A stretch of 20,010 nucleotides of DNA from an uncultured Oscillospiraceae bacterium. Its GTDB lineage: Bacteria > Bacillota > Clostridia > Oscillospirales > Oscillospiraceae. Each line of letters opens with the position of its first letter. The stretch's first letter is position 1. The position numbers were made by a program, and so were the translations under genes. Where the stretch lies: NCBI GenBank assembly GCA_934589665.1, contig CAKTOJ010000023.1, forward strand, positions 1 to 20,010, given 5' to 3'. The notes below the pieces were generated by a model. The model saw only the letters and a list, made by a program, of their open reading frames with translations, was not told the DNA's origin and ran no database searches. This document shows positions 7,364 through 14,352 of this stretch, piece after piece.

Positions 7364-7978
7364 ATGCTGCATATCCCAAGCGCTCCGACCTCGGAGCTTT
7401 CCGTCCTTTCCTTTGCCGACGCAATGGCGCGCAGCGGGTTGGGGGACGGCTATGATCCAGAAAAGTGGCTCTATGTGCCGGATTTTTACACGGAATACCG
7501 ATATATTCTCGGCACGCGCGGCGAAAAACCACTGGTGTGCATCGGGATCAATCCGTCCACGGCGGAGCCGGAGCATCTTGATCCCACGCTCAAATCGGTC
7601 GAGCGGGTAGCGAAGAACAACGGCTATGACAGCTTTCTGATGTTCAATGTTTACGCCCAGCGCGCAACGCGCCCGAATGATATGGAGCATGAGCGCAATG
7701 AGACGCTCCATCGCGCGAACATGGAGGCGTTTGATTACATTCTCTCGCTCTCGCAGCGGCCTGCTGTATGGGCGGCGTGGGGCAATATCATTGAGCAGAG
7801 GGGCTATCTCAAGGACTGTCTGGCCGACATGATCGCCATTGGCGAGCGGCACGGCGCACAGTGGTACACGGCGGGGAAGCGCTCGGTCAAGGGACATCCG
7901 CACCACCCGCTCTACCTCAAGGCGGAAAGTCCGCTGGAGGCGTTCGACATCCGCGCCTATTGCGCGCAGTGCCTGTGA
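7364..7978 (+). CDS. DUF1643 family protein
   Basis: A 204-residue cytoplasmic protein of the DUF1643 family, whose biochemical role is not established. Family-typical blocks are visible: YRYILG (45-50), the core GINPSTAEPEHLDPT (61-75), VAKNNGYDSFLMFNVYAQRATRP (82-104), AAWGN (137-141) and KGHPHHPLYL (176-185). The invariant-looking N, T, D, W and paired histidines suggest an enzymatic or nucleotide-binding site, which is inference. The start at 7364 follows CGGAGGGA with suitable spacing; the frame stays open upstream to the promoter, where translation cannot begin. It is the first gene of a probable three-gene unit, with 36 nt to yvcK and no terminator between them. Confidence 0.82.
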   Translation: MLHIPSAPTSELSVLSFADAMARSGLGDGYDPEKWLYVPDFYTEYRYILGTRGEKPLVCIGINPSTAEPEHLDPTLKSVERVAKNNGYDSFLMFNVYAQRATRPNDMEHERNETLHRANMEAFDYILSLSQRPAVWAAWGNIIEQRGYLKDCLADMIAIGERHGAQWYTAGKRSVKGHPHHPLYLKAESPLEAFDIRAYCAQCL

Positions 7979-8014
7979 GGATGATTCAGACGGAAGAACT
8001 GGAGAGGGTTTGAC

Positions 8015-9055
8015 GTGAATACATATCTTCCCACTCGTCAGCAGTGGGCGCAGGGGCCGCATATCGTCGCCGTCGGCGGCGGCACGGGGCTTTCCACCAT
8101 GCTGCGCGGACTGAAAAAATACACCAGAAATCTTACTGCCGTCGTCACCGTATCGGACGATGGGGGCGGCAGCGGGATGCTGCGGCGTGACATTGGGATG
8201 CTGCCGCCGGGCGATATCCGCCACTGCATGGAGTCGCTGGCGAACACCGAGCCGGTCATGCAGCAGCTGCTTACCTACCGCTTTGAAAGCGGCTCGCTGC
8301 GCGGCCAATGCTTCGGAAATCTTCTGCTTGCGGCGCTCAACGGCGTGACGGGTTCGTTTGAAGAGGCGGTCAGAAGCATGGGAGAGGTACTCGCCATCAG
8401 CGGACGGGTCGTTCCGGTCACGACGACGGACGTGCGGCTGACCGCGACCTTTGAAAACGGCGCCTATGTTGTCGGCGAGAGCAACATTTTCGGCTTTAAA
8501 AAGCAGCAGGACTGCCGCATCGACCACGTTTCGCTTCTGCCTGAGCATCCGAAGGCCCTGCCGGCGGCGCTTGACGCCATTGCGGAGGCGGACCTGATCC
8601 TGCTCGGTCCGGGCAGCCTGTATACGAGCATTATCCCCAATCTTCTGGTGGACGGCGTGGCCGAGGCCATTGCCGCGTCCGACGCGCAGAAGGTCTATGT
8701 CTGCAATATCATGACGCAGGACGGTGAGACCGAGGGCTACACCGCCGCCGACCATCTCGCGGCGCTGCTGCGCCACGGAAGGGGCGGGCTGGTGGAGCTG
8801 TGTCTTGCCAATTCATCGCCCATTCCGCCGGAGCTCTCCGAGCGCTACCGCGCCGAGGGGGCGGAGGCGCTGACGGTCGACCGCGAGCGCATTGCGGCAA
8901 TGGGCATCAAGCTCATCGAACGGCCGCTGGCATCCAGGCGAGGAGATTTTGCCCGCCACGATCCCGATGCACTGGCCAGTGCCATTCTGGAGCTTTACCG
9001 CGAACGCACGGTGCATATTTACGGCGGCGCGGGAAGCTATCGGCTGGAGAAATGA
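8015..9055 (+). CDS. yvcK: YvcK-type gluconeogenesis/cell-wall precursor regulator
   Basis: A 346-residue member of the YvcK/CofD-like family. In Bacillus and Listeria, YvcK binds UDP-sugars such as UDP-GlcNAc and is needed for growth on gluconeogenic carbon sources and for normal cell-wall synthesis. Nucleotide-binding and family motifs are clear: AVGGGTGLSTMLRGLK (19-34), VSDDGGGSGMLRRD (46-59), PPGDIRHC (64-71), the RGQCFGNLLLAAL block and LGPGSLYTSIIPNLL. Length is close to the usual 320-350. It begins with GTG, supported by GGAGAGGG at 8001-8008. In many Bacillota yvcK lies between rapZ and whiA; here neither neighbour is present, so it is detached from its usual operon. Confidence 0.92.
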   Translation: MNTYLPTRQQWAQGPHIVAVGGGTGLSTMLRGLKKYTRNLTAVVTVSDDGGGSGMLRRDIGMLPPGDIRHCMESLANTEPVMQQLLTYRFESGSLRGQCFGNLLLAALNGVTGSFEEAVRSMGEVLAISGRVVPVTTTDVRLTATFENGAYVVGESNIFGFKKQQDCRIDHVSLLPEHPKALPAALDAIAEADLILLGPGSLYTSIIPNLLVDGVAEAIAASDAQKVYVCNIMTQDGETEGYTAADHLAALLRHGRGGLVELCLANSSPIPPELSERYRAEGAEALTVDRERIAAMGIKLIERPLASRRGDFARHDPDALASAILELYRERTVHIYGGAGSYRLEK

Positions 9056-9065
9056 GGGAAATGTG

Positions 9066-9692
9066 ATGATCTCAGCACGGGAATACTGGAATGAACGCTC
9101 ACGGGACTATGACGAGCGGATCGGCGCGGCCTATGACGAGGCCTACCGCCGGACGGTGCACTGCATCTGCCGTTATCTTTCGCCCGCCGACCGAGTGCTG
9201 GACTTTGCCTGCGGCACAGGCATTGTCACGCTGCCGGCCGCACAGCGTGTTGCGGAAGTGCGGGCCATCGACATCTCCGATGAGATGGTGCGGCGGCTGC
9301 AGGAAAAGGCGGAGAAGGCGGGCGCTGAGAACATAACGGTTTCGCAGACCGACCTGTTCAACGGGGAATTGCGTCCGCGCAGCTTTGACGCGGTGCTTGC
9401 GTGCAATGTACTGCTCTATCTGGAAAACCGGGCGGAGGCGCTCATGCGCATCCACGAGCTGCTGCGTCCGGGCGGGATGTTCCTTTCGGTGACAGACTGC
9501 CTTGGCGAAGGCTTTACACGTGAACGGCTGAGCAAATGGTGGCGCAGATGCACGGGGCGGATGCCGTATGTTGCGTTTGACACCATGCGGACGCTGGAGG
9601 CGTCCGTCGCTGCTGCGGGCTTTGAGGTGATCGAGACAGAGAATCTGTTTCCCGCCCCGCCGAACCTGTTCCTTGCGGCAAGAAAAGCATAA
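9066..9692 (+). CDS. Class I SAM-dependent methyltransferase
   Basis: A 208-residue Rossmann-fold methyltransferase. Motif I is VLDFACGTGIVTLPAA (44-59), the acidic end of strand 2 is RAIDISDEM (66-74), post-I is SQTDLF (93-98), motif II is FDAVLACNVLLYLE (107-120) and motif III is LLRPGGMFLSVTD (132-144). This fits the Methyltransf_11/25 small-molecule methyltransferases, but nothing visible identifies the acceptor. I chose the ATG at 9066, 10 nt after the yvcK stop. It follows AGGG at 9055-9058 with 7 nt spacing, and the N-terminus (SAREYWNERSRDYDERIG) is typical of the family. An earlier ATG at 9061 runs straight into a stop. It probably shares a transcript with yvcK. Confidence 0.9.
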   Translation: MISAREYWNERSRDYDERIGAAYDEAYRRTVHCICRYLSPADRVLDFACGTGIVTLPAAQRVAEVRAIDISDEMVRRLQEKAEKAGAENITVSQTDLFNGELRPRSFDAVLACNVLLYLENRAEALMRIHELLRPGGMFLSVTDCLGEGFTRERLSKWWRRCTGRMPYVAFDTMRTLEASVAAAGFEVIETENLFPAPPNLFLAARKA

Positions 9693-9727
9693 AAAGAGGA
9701 CGCCCATTCGGGCGTCCTCTTTCGATT
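9693..9727. terminator. Bidirectional intrinsic terminator
   Basis: A perfect 13-bp stem (9693-9705 with 9710-9722) with an ATTC loop. It lies between the methyltransferase stop (9692) and the end of the convergent ribU gene (9729). A-rich sequence on the left serves as the T-run for the minus strand. Confidence 0.88.
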
Positions 9728-9728
9728 T

Positions 9729-10364
9729 TTACTTGTGCAGCAGGGGAGAGAGGGGCTTATAAATCAGGAAGCACAGCGCCACATCGAGCATGCCCTTGAA
9801 GAACGTGAAGGGCATGTTGAACACGAGCAGACACTCAAGCAGGCCGTTGGTCGAGGGACGGATGGCCTGATACATCCCGATGATTGCGTCGAGCGGGAGG
9901 TGGTAGCAGACCACATAGGCGGGGTAGACGACAAAGTAGTTGAGCGGCACGGAGAGCACGGACATGAGCAGTGCGCCGGCAACCGCACCAAGCAGCGCGC
10001 CGCGGCGGGACTTGCGGCGGCGATAGATGAAGCCGGCCGTGAAGGAAAAGACTGCGCCCATGATGAAGTTGAACAGCTCGCCGACGTAGGCGGACGAGGT
10101 GCCGTGCAGCACGGCGAAGAGCAGGTTCTTGAGGAACGTCACCACAATGCCGTAGACCGGACCGAGCGAGAATGCGGCCAGCAGCTCGGGAAGATCCGAG
10201 ATATCGAGCTTGATAAAGGCCGGAATGAGTGCGGGGATGGGAAACTCGATGAACATGAGCACAAAGGCAACCGCCGAGAGCATGGCGGTGACGGTCAGCT
10301 TATGCGTGCGGCTGCGGCTGACGGCGCGGGGCGAGGGAATGGCGTTGACATTGGGTTCGGACAT
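9729..10364 (-). CDS. ribU: Riboflavin ECF transporter substrate-binding subunit RibU
   Basis: A 211-residue integral membrane protein with about six hydrophobic segments, matching the S component of energy-coupling-factor transporters specific for riboflavin. RibU captures the vitamin at the membrane and works with a shared EcfA/A'/T module encoded elsewhere. Family hallmarks are the first helix (LTVTAMLSAVAFVLMFIEFPIP, 23-44), the block KLDISDLPELLAAFSLGPVYGIVVTFLKNLL (52-82) and the LHGTSSAYVGELFNFIMG segment (86-103). The FMN riboswitch directly upstream confirms the vitamin. The start at 10364 follows AAGGAG (10378-10373) by 8 nt; extending the frame upstream would translate the riboswitch itself. 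The N-terminal 20 residues are polar and variable. Confidence 0.95.
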   Translation of the reverse strand: MSEPNVNAIPSPRAVSRSRTHKLTVTAMLSAVAFVLMFIEFPIPALIPAFIKLDISDLPELLAAFSLGPVYGIVVTFLKNLLFAVLHGTSSAYVGELFNFIMGAVFSFTAGFIYRRRKSRRGALLGAVAGALLMSVLSVPLNYFVVYPAYVVCYHLPLDAIIGMYQAIRPSTNGLLECLLVFNMPFTFFKGMLDVALCFLIYKPLSPLLHK

Positions 10365-10372
10365 AAAAAACA

Positions 10373-10438
10373 CTCCTTTTTTGTTTGAAAACACCCTGGA
10401 TGCTTTGACTTCTCCAAGGTGAACAAACAATAAAGGAG
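10373..10438 (-). promoter_or_regulatory. Shine-Dalgarno-sequestering hairpin of the ribU riboswitch
   Basis: The ribU ribosome binding site lies inside one arm of a long hairpin. Plus-strand CTCCTTTTTTGTTTG (10373-10387) pairs with CAAACAATAAAGGAG (10424-10438) in 14 of 15 positions. Inside it a second 9-bp stem (10392-10400 with 10413-10421, one wobble) has a 12-nt loop. With FMN bound this hairpin would block ribosomes. Only a short T-run follows the inner stem, so translational control is more likely than termination. Confidence 0.75.
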
Positions 10439-10470
10439 CACGCAAAAGGCGCACGGCTTTACCGCACTCA

Positions 10471-10588
10471 TCTTCTTCCATCCAGACTGTAACTGTTGGT
10501 CCCGGAGTTGCACCGGGTCAGCGCCTGCATACGCAGACGGTCGCGGACTATACCGCCAGTGGGGAATCACACCCCGCCCTGAAGACAA
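10471..10588 (-). ncRNA. FMN riboswitch (RFN element)
   Basis: Read on the minus strand, the element starts with TCTTCAGGGCGGGGTG and continues with ATTCCCCACTGGCGGTATAG, TCCGCGACCGTCTGCG, TGACCCGGTGCAACTCCGG and GTTACAGTCTGGATGGAAGA. These blocks match the order and sequence of the conserved RFN junction, including P1 closed by TCTTC with GAAGA. It binds flavin mononucleotide and would switch off ribU when FMN is plentiful. It lies about 105 nt upstream of the ribU start. The 352 bases between the divergent starts of ribU and the SLOG gene (10365-10716) are fully explained by the SD hairpin, this riboswitch and two promoters. Confidence 0.97.
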
Positions 10589-10612
10589 AGATTCAGTTGT
10601 TCTTCTGCGCAC

Positions 10613-10641
10613 AGTATACGACGCTTTTTTCAAAAATGCAA
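10613..10641 (-). promoter_or_regulatory. Sigma-A promoter of the ribU transcript
   Basis: Minus-strand TTGCAT (10641-10636), 17-bp spacer, TATACT (10618-10613). Transcription would start near 10606, just before the riboswitch. It is back to back with the divergent promoter at 10657. Confidence 0.75.
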
Positions 10642-10656
10642 GAGGAAATTTTACTC

Positions 10657-10685
10657 TTTACAAAAGAGAACGAATGTTCTATAAT
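10657..10685 (+). promoter_or_regulatory. Sigma-A promoter of the SLOG-family gene
   Basis: TTTACA (10657-10662), 17-bp spacer, consensus TATAAT (10680-10685). The two divergent -35 boxes are only 15 bp apart, so the polymerases may compete. Confidence 0.8.
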
Positions 10686-10716
10686 GAAAGAGCTGCAAAA
10701 CGAGGAGGGGATGCGT

Positions 10717-11220
10717 GTGCGCGGAAGGCCGGTGAGCTGCTGCTTCACGGGGCACCGCCCGGGAAAGCTGCCGTGGGGGACGGACGAGAACGACCCGCGC
10801 TGCCTGCGGCTCAAAAAAAGGCTGGACGAGGTGCTTGCGCGCGTCGTGGATGACGGCTATTCGCACTTCATCTGCGGCATGGCCGAGGGATGTGATCTCT
10901 ACTGCGCCGAGGCGGTGCTGGCGATGAAGAGGACGCATCCGCAGCTCACGCTTGAGGCGGCCGTTCCGTGCCCCACACAGGCTAACGGATGGTGCAGCAC
11001 GCAGCGCGAGCGCTACCGCCGCATTTTGGAATTATGCGACTATGAAACGATGGTGCAGGAGAAGTATACGCGCGAGTGCATGCAGCGGCGCAACCGCTAC
11101 ATGGTTGACCATGCCTCGCTGCTCATCGCGCTGCACGACGGACTGCCCGGCGGTACGCGCTACACCATTGAATATGCCCTGCGCCGGGGCGTGGATGTGA
11201 TCGATATTCCAATTGCATAG
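10717..11220 (+). CDS. SLOG-family (DUF1273/YpsA-like) protein
   Basis: A 167-residue Rossmann-like protein of the SLOG/DUF1273 group. This superfamily is predicted to bind nucleotide-derived ligands, and no activity is established for this subgroup. Visible family features are CCFTGHRPGKLPWG (8-21) on the first strand, FICGMAEGCDLYCAEAVLAMK (51-71) with the nucleotide-binding glycines and acidic residues, and the C-terminal block SLLIALHDGLPGGTRYTIEYALRRG. The start is uncertain: AGGAGG (10703-10708) is 8 nt from the GTG at 10717 but only 2 nt from the in-frame ATG at 10711. I chose the GTG because 8 nt is the spacing at many other starts here. Frames opening further upstream begin inside the promoter. 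It is a single-gene unit. Confidence 0.82.
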   Translation: MRGRPVSCCFTGHRPGKLPWGTDENDPRCLRLKKRLDEVLARVVDDGYSHFICGMAEGCDLYCAEAVLAMKRTHPQLTLEAAVPCPTQANGWCSTQRERYRRILELCDYETMVQEKYTRECMQRRNRYMVDHASLLIALHDGLPGGTRYTIEYALRRGVDVIDIPIA

Positions 11221-11221
11221 A

Positions 11222-11265
11222 AAAACAGGACTGCGGAGGAATGTGCTTCCGCGGTCCTGTTTTCC
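11222..11265 (+). terminator. Intrinsic terminator after the SLOG-family gene
   Basis: A 16-bp stem, 11222-11237 with 11248-11263, has one T-G wobble and a 10-nt loop. The A-run at its base pairs with a short T-run followed by CC. Confidence 0.85.
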
Positions 11266-11294
11266 TTTACAAAGGATGTCTTGCGTGCTATAGT
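11266..11294 (+). promoter_or_regulatory. Sigma-A promoter of the surface-polysaccharide operon
   Basis: TTTACA (11266-11271), 17-bp spacer, TATAGT (11289-11294). A second weaker pair, TTGCGT (11281-11286) and TATATT (11304-11309), also has a 17-bp spacer, so two overlapping promoters are possible. It starts directly after the preceding terminator. Confidence 0.7.
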
Positions 11295-11340
11295 ACAAGT
11301 ATTATATTATGGATAATTCTGCGGAAAGAGAGGCGGAGGC

Positions 11341-14300
11341 GTGGCAGAAAAGGGAAAAAACAATGCGCCGAAAACAGTCGGCGTCATTATGCTCATCACG
11401 CTCCTCGGCAAAGCGCTGGGACTGGGACGGGACATGCTCATGGGACGCGCGTTCGGCACGGGCATGGCGGCAAACGCCTTTTTGACGGCCAGCCGCATCC
11501 CGCGTAATTTCTTCGATGCAATCTTTGCCAGTGCCATTTCGGCCAGCTTCATTCCGGTGTTCAACGAATATCTGGAGAAGAAGGGGAGGGACGAGGCCTA
11601 CCGTCTGGCAAATGCGTTTATCACGGTCACGGCGCTGGCCACCGCGGCGATGAGCCTTGCGGGCATGGTCTTTTCCGGCCAGCTCACAACGCTGCTGGCT
11701 GACGGCTTCGACGGCGAAACGGCGGCGCTGTGCTCCTATTTATTAAAGCTTTTGTTCCCGACGGTGCTCTTCACCGGTGTGGCGTTCTCACTCGTCGGTA
11801 TTTTGCAGTCGCTCGGGGAGTTCAACATTCCGGCGCTGCTCTCGACCGTGTCGAACGGCGTCATCATCTTGTATTATGTTACCCTCTGCGGACGCTTCGG
11901 TGTGACGGGACTGGCTGTGGCGTTCCTTGCAGGCTGGGCGCTTCAGGTGGGGATTCAGCTTCCGGCGCTGCGCCGTGCGGGCTTCCGGTTCCGCCCTGCG
12001 CTGCGGCATGAGGGGCTGCGAAAGATCTTCGCGCTGATGCTGCCCGTGATGGCGAGCACATGGGTCCAGCCGCTCAACCTGACGGTGGCGACGAAATATG
12101 CCACGCACCTCAACGGCGGCAGCGCCGCAAGCGCGCTGGAGTATGCCAACACGCTCTATACCATCGTGGCGGGCGTTTTTGTGCTCTCTATCGCCAATGT
12201 CATTTTCCCGGAAATGAGCCGCATGAGCGCGCGGCGCGAGGACGCGGCGCTTGATGCGCAGCTGTGCGGCACGCTCTCAACGATGCTCTTTTTCCTTGTG
12301 CCGATGAGCGCGGGACTTGCCGTGATGGCGCGCCCCATCGTTCGTCTCCTTTATGAATGGGGCGAGTGGACGGCGGAATCCACGGAGTTGACAGCCGGTG
12401 CGCTGGCCTTTGCTTCCCTCGGCATGGTGGGCTACGGCTTGCAGATGATCCTCTCGCGCGCGTATTACGCCGCGCAGAAGGGGAAGATGCCGCTTATCTC
12501 TGGCATCGTGTCCGTGGTGATGAATCTTGCGCTGTGCGCGCTGCTCACGCCCCGAATGGGCGTGCGCGGCCTGGCGCTGGCCAGCGCGGTGAGTGCTCTC
12601 GTGCCGGCACTGGTGCTGCTTGTGGCGCTGCTGCTGGGCGGACATGCGGTGATGGACCGCGCGTCGCTCTGGGATTTTTGCAAGATGCTCGTCTGCGCCG
12701 CCGGCATGGCGGCGGCCGTGCTTGCCGTGCGGTGGGACATCGCCGGCTTTGGCGGAGACGGTGTGGCGGGCCGTGTGCTTGCGGTTGCCTTGCCGACGAT
12801 TGCGGGTGTGCTCGCTTATTTTGCGCTCGCACTGGCGCTCGACGCGGGGGTGATGCGCCCGGTGCGTGATAAGCTTATGGAAAAGGCTGGAGGAAATATG
12901 ATCGAAAACAGCTTCATTCTCAGCGCTCTCCGCGCGCTCTTCGCGCGTGTGAGGAAGCTGTGGTACGCCGGATTTCTTTACCGCGCGTGGCTCTGGCTTG
13001 CCGGGCACTGTGCACGGCTGCTGGATGAGAGCCTTATCATCGGCTTTTTCCGTGCGGACTGGGACAAAAAGCTGCACCTCGCGCCGCGGCTCCTGCCGCG
13101 TGTACAGGCATATTTCGGCACAGACGCGCCCTTTGCTGCCAAATGCCGGGAGAGCGTGGTGCTCGGTCTTTTGAATGAGCGGCTGTGCTTTGCCGTACTG
13201 TGCCTTGCGGTGTTTGCCGTCCCGTTTGTGCCGACGCTGATCCTGCTGCTGCTCATGCTTGCAGCGTTTGCGCTGTACGTTCTCAATGTTCTGCTTGGCC
13301 GCATTGCTGCAGAGAGGGTCGGCCTTGTGGGAATCTTCGGCGTGCTCTTTGCGCTCTGCTATGCGCTCTCCGCCGTTTTCGGCAAGGCGTTTCCGGACTC
13401 GATCGAGGAAATGCTTATGTTCCTCGGCCTGATGACCGCCGTGCCGGTGTGCGCGCGCGTGCTGCGGAGCGAAACGCGGCAGGATATTTTCCTTGCCGTA
13501 TTGATCCTCTCGGGCGTGCTGACCTCGCTTTACGGCATTTATCAGTATATCGTCGGCGTGCCGATCGACCCTGCGTGGGTGGATACGAGCAGCTTTGAGG
13601 ATCTGACCACCCGTGCCTACTCGACCTTCGGCAATCCCAACGTCATGGGAGAGTATCTGATCGTCGCCTGCTCGCTGAGTGTGGGGATGTTCTGGAAGGA
13701 GCGCCGTTGGTTCCGGAAGCTCTGCTATTTCTGCGCGACCGGCATTATGGGACTTGCGCTGCTGGCCACCGGCTCGCGCGGCGCAATGCTGGGGCTGGCC
13801 GTGAGCGCGGCGGTGTTCGCGCTCTTTGCCGACCACCGGCTGCTGCCGTTCGGCATTGCGGCGGTCGCCGCCATGCCCTTTGTGCTGCCGGATTCCATCA
13901 AGGCGCGCTTTCTCGGCGCGCTGGCGGGAACGGATTCCTCGACGAAATACCGCATGTCCATCTACGGCGCGTGCTTCGGTATGATCCGCGACTACTGGCT
14001 CACCGGCATCGGCGTGGGCGCGTTTGCGCTGGTCTATCCGCGCTATGTGTACGCCGCGTCGAACTCCTATCATTCGCACAACCTCTTTTTGCAGGTGCTC
14101 ATTGAGCTCGGTGTGTTCGGCTTTGCAGTGTTCCTGCTGCTGCTTCTGGCCTGGGCGCAGCGGCTCTACCGCGCCATTGCGCGGGATAAAACGCGCCATC
14201 GCTTCCTGACCGGCGTGGTGCTCAGCGGCATGACCGGTCTGCTCGTGCAGGGCCTGACCGACCATCTGTGGTTCAACTACCGCATCGTGCTGCTGTTCTG

Positions 14301-14352
14301 GATCGTCATTGGCCTTGGCCTTGCCTGCGCAGGAGGGGAGGAACGGAAATGA
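11341..14352 (+). CDS. murJ: MurJ lipid II flippase fused to a Wzy/WaaL-type O-antigen polymerase-ligase
   Basis: One 1003-residue open frame joins two membrane proteins. Residues 1-519 are a full-length MurJ of the MOP flippase superfamily, which moves lipid-linked cell-wall precursors across the membrane. The essential-type arginines are seen in LGLGRDMLMGRAFG (R30) and NAFLTASRIPRNFFDAIFASAISASFIPVF (R52). Residues 520-1003 are an O-antigen ligase/polymerase family protein with ten or more hydrophobic segments and Wzy_C features: TGSRGAMLGL near 810, LTGIGVGAF and the HSHNLFLQVLIELG block near 911-924. MurJ homologues are normally near 510 residues and stand-alone, so this is an unusual fusion; see the junction feature at 12888. 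GTG 11341 is the likely start, with GAGAGG at 11328-11333, 7 nt away. It leads the four-ORF polysaccharide operon. Confidence 0.85.
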   Translation: MAEKGKNNAPKTVGVIMLITLLGKALGLGRDMLMGRAFGTGMAANAFLTASRIPRNFFDAIFASAISASFIPVFNEYLEKKGRDEAYRLANAFITVTALATAAMSLAGMVFSGQLTTLLADGFDGETAALCSYLLKLLFPTVLFTGVAFSLVGILQSLGEFNIPALLSTVSNGVIILYYVTLCGRFGVTGLAVAFLAGWALQVGIQLPALRRAGFRFRPALRHEGLRKIFALMLPVMASTWVQPLNLTVATKYATHLNGGSAASALEYANTLYTIVAGVFVLSIANVIFPEMSRMSARREDAALDAQLCGTLSTMLFFLVPMSAGLAVMARPIVRLLYEWGEWTAESTELTAGALAFASLGMVGYGLQMILSRAYYAAQKGKMPLISGIVSVVMNLALCALLTPRMGVRGLALASAVSALVPALVLLVALLLGGHAVMDRASLWDFCKMLVCAAGMAAAVLAVRWDIAGFGGDGVAGRVLAVALPTIAGVLAYFALALALDAGVMRPVRDKLMEKAGGNMIENSFILSALRALFARVRKLWYAGFLYRAWLWLAGHCARLLDESLIIGFFRADWDKKLHLAPRLLPRVQAYFGTDAPFAAKCRESVVLGLLNERLCFAVLCLAVFAVPFVPTLILLLLMLAAFALYVLNVLLGRIAAERVGLVGIFGVLFALCYALSAVFGKAFPDSIEEMLMFLGLMTAVPVCARVLRSETRQDIFLAVLILSGVLTSLYGIYQYIVGVPIDPAWVDTSSFEDLTTRAYSTFGNPNVMGEYLIVACSLSVGMFWKERRWFRKLCYFCATGIMGLALLATGSRGAMLGLAVSAAVFALFADHRLLPFGIAAVAAMPFVLPDSIKARFLGALAGTDSSTKYRMSIYGACFGMIRDYWLTGIGVGAFALVYPRYVYAASNSYHSHNLFLQVLIELGVFGFAVFLLLLLAWAQRLYRAIARDKTRHRFLTGVVLSGMTGLLVQGLTDHLWFNYRIVLLFWIVIGLGLACAGGEERK
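12888..12901 (+). promoter_or_regulatory. Relict gene boundary inside the murJ-wzy frame: ribosome binding site, ATG and out-of-frame TGA
   Basis: At the exact MurJ/Wzy domain border the DNA reads GGAGGAAATATGATC. It holds a good Shine-Dalgarno (GGAGG, 12889-12893), an in-frame ATG (12898, residue 520) and a TGA at 12899-12901 one base out of frame, together forming ATGA. Removing one A from the AAAA run (12881-12884) would make MurJ end as ...KLMERLEEI-stop at that TGA. The ATGA overlap would match the coupling at 2083 and 14349. A stand-alone Wzy protein of 484 residues (12898-14352) may therefore still be made. Confidence 0.75.

Noticed and set aside
8892..9065. 58-codon N-terminal extension of the methyltransferase inside yvcK
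   Set aside because: It overlaps yvcK coding sequence and has no ribosome binding site or family similarity. The ATG at 9066 has both spacing and a typical N-terminus.
9735..10388. 217-codon plus-strand open frame opposite ribU
   Set aside because: ribU has family motifs, a ribosome binding site and an FMN riboswitch in the correct direction. The antisense frame has a charged, repetitive composition and no support.
10365..10481. N-terminal extension of ribU to 10481
   Set aside because: It would translate the hairpin and the edge of the riboswitch. AAGGAG at 8 nt fixes the start at 10364.
12277..14265. 662-codon open frame on the minus strand opposite the murJ-wzy gene
   Set aside because: Arg/His/Gln-rich composition with no recognisable domain, and directly antisense to a clear membrane protein pair. 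Long antisense frames are expected in GC-rich DNA with strong codon bias.
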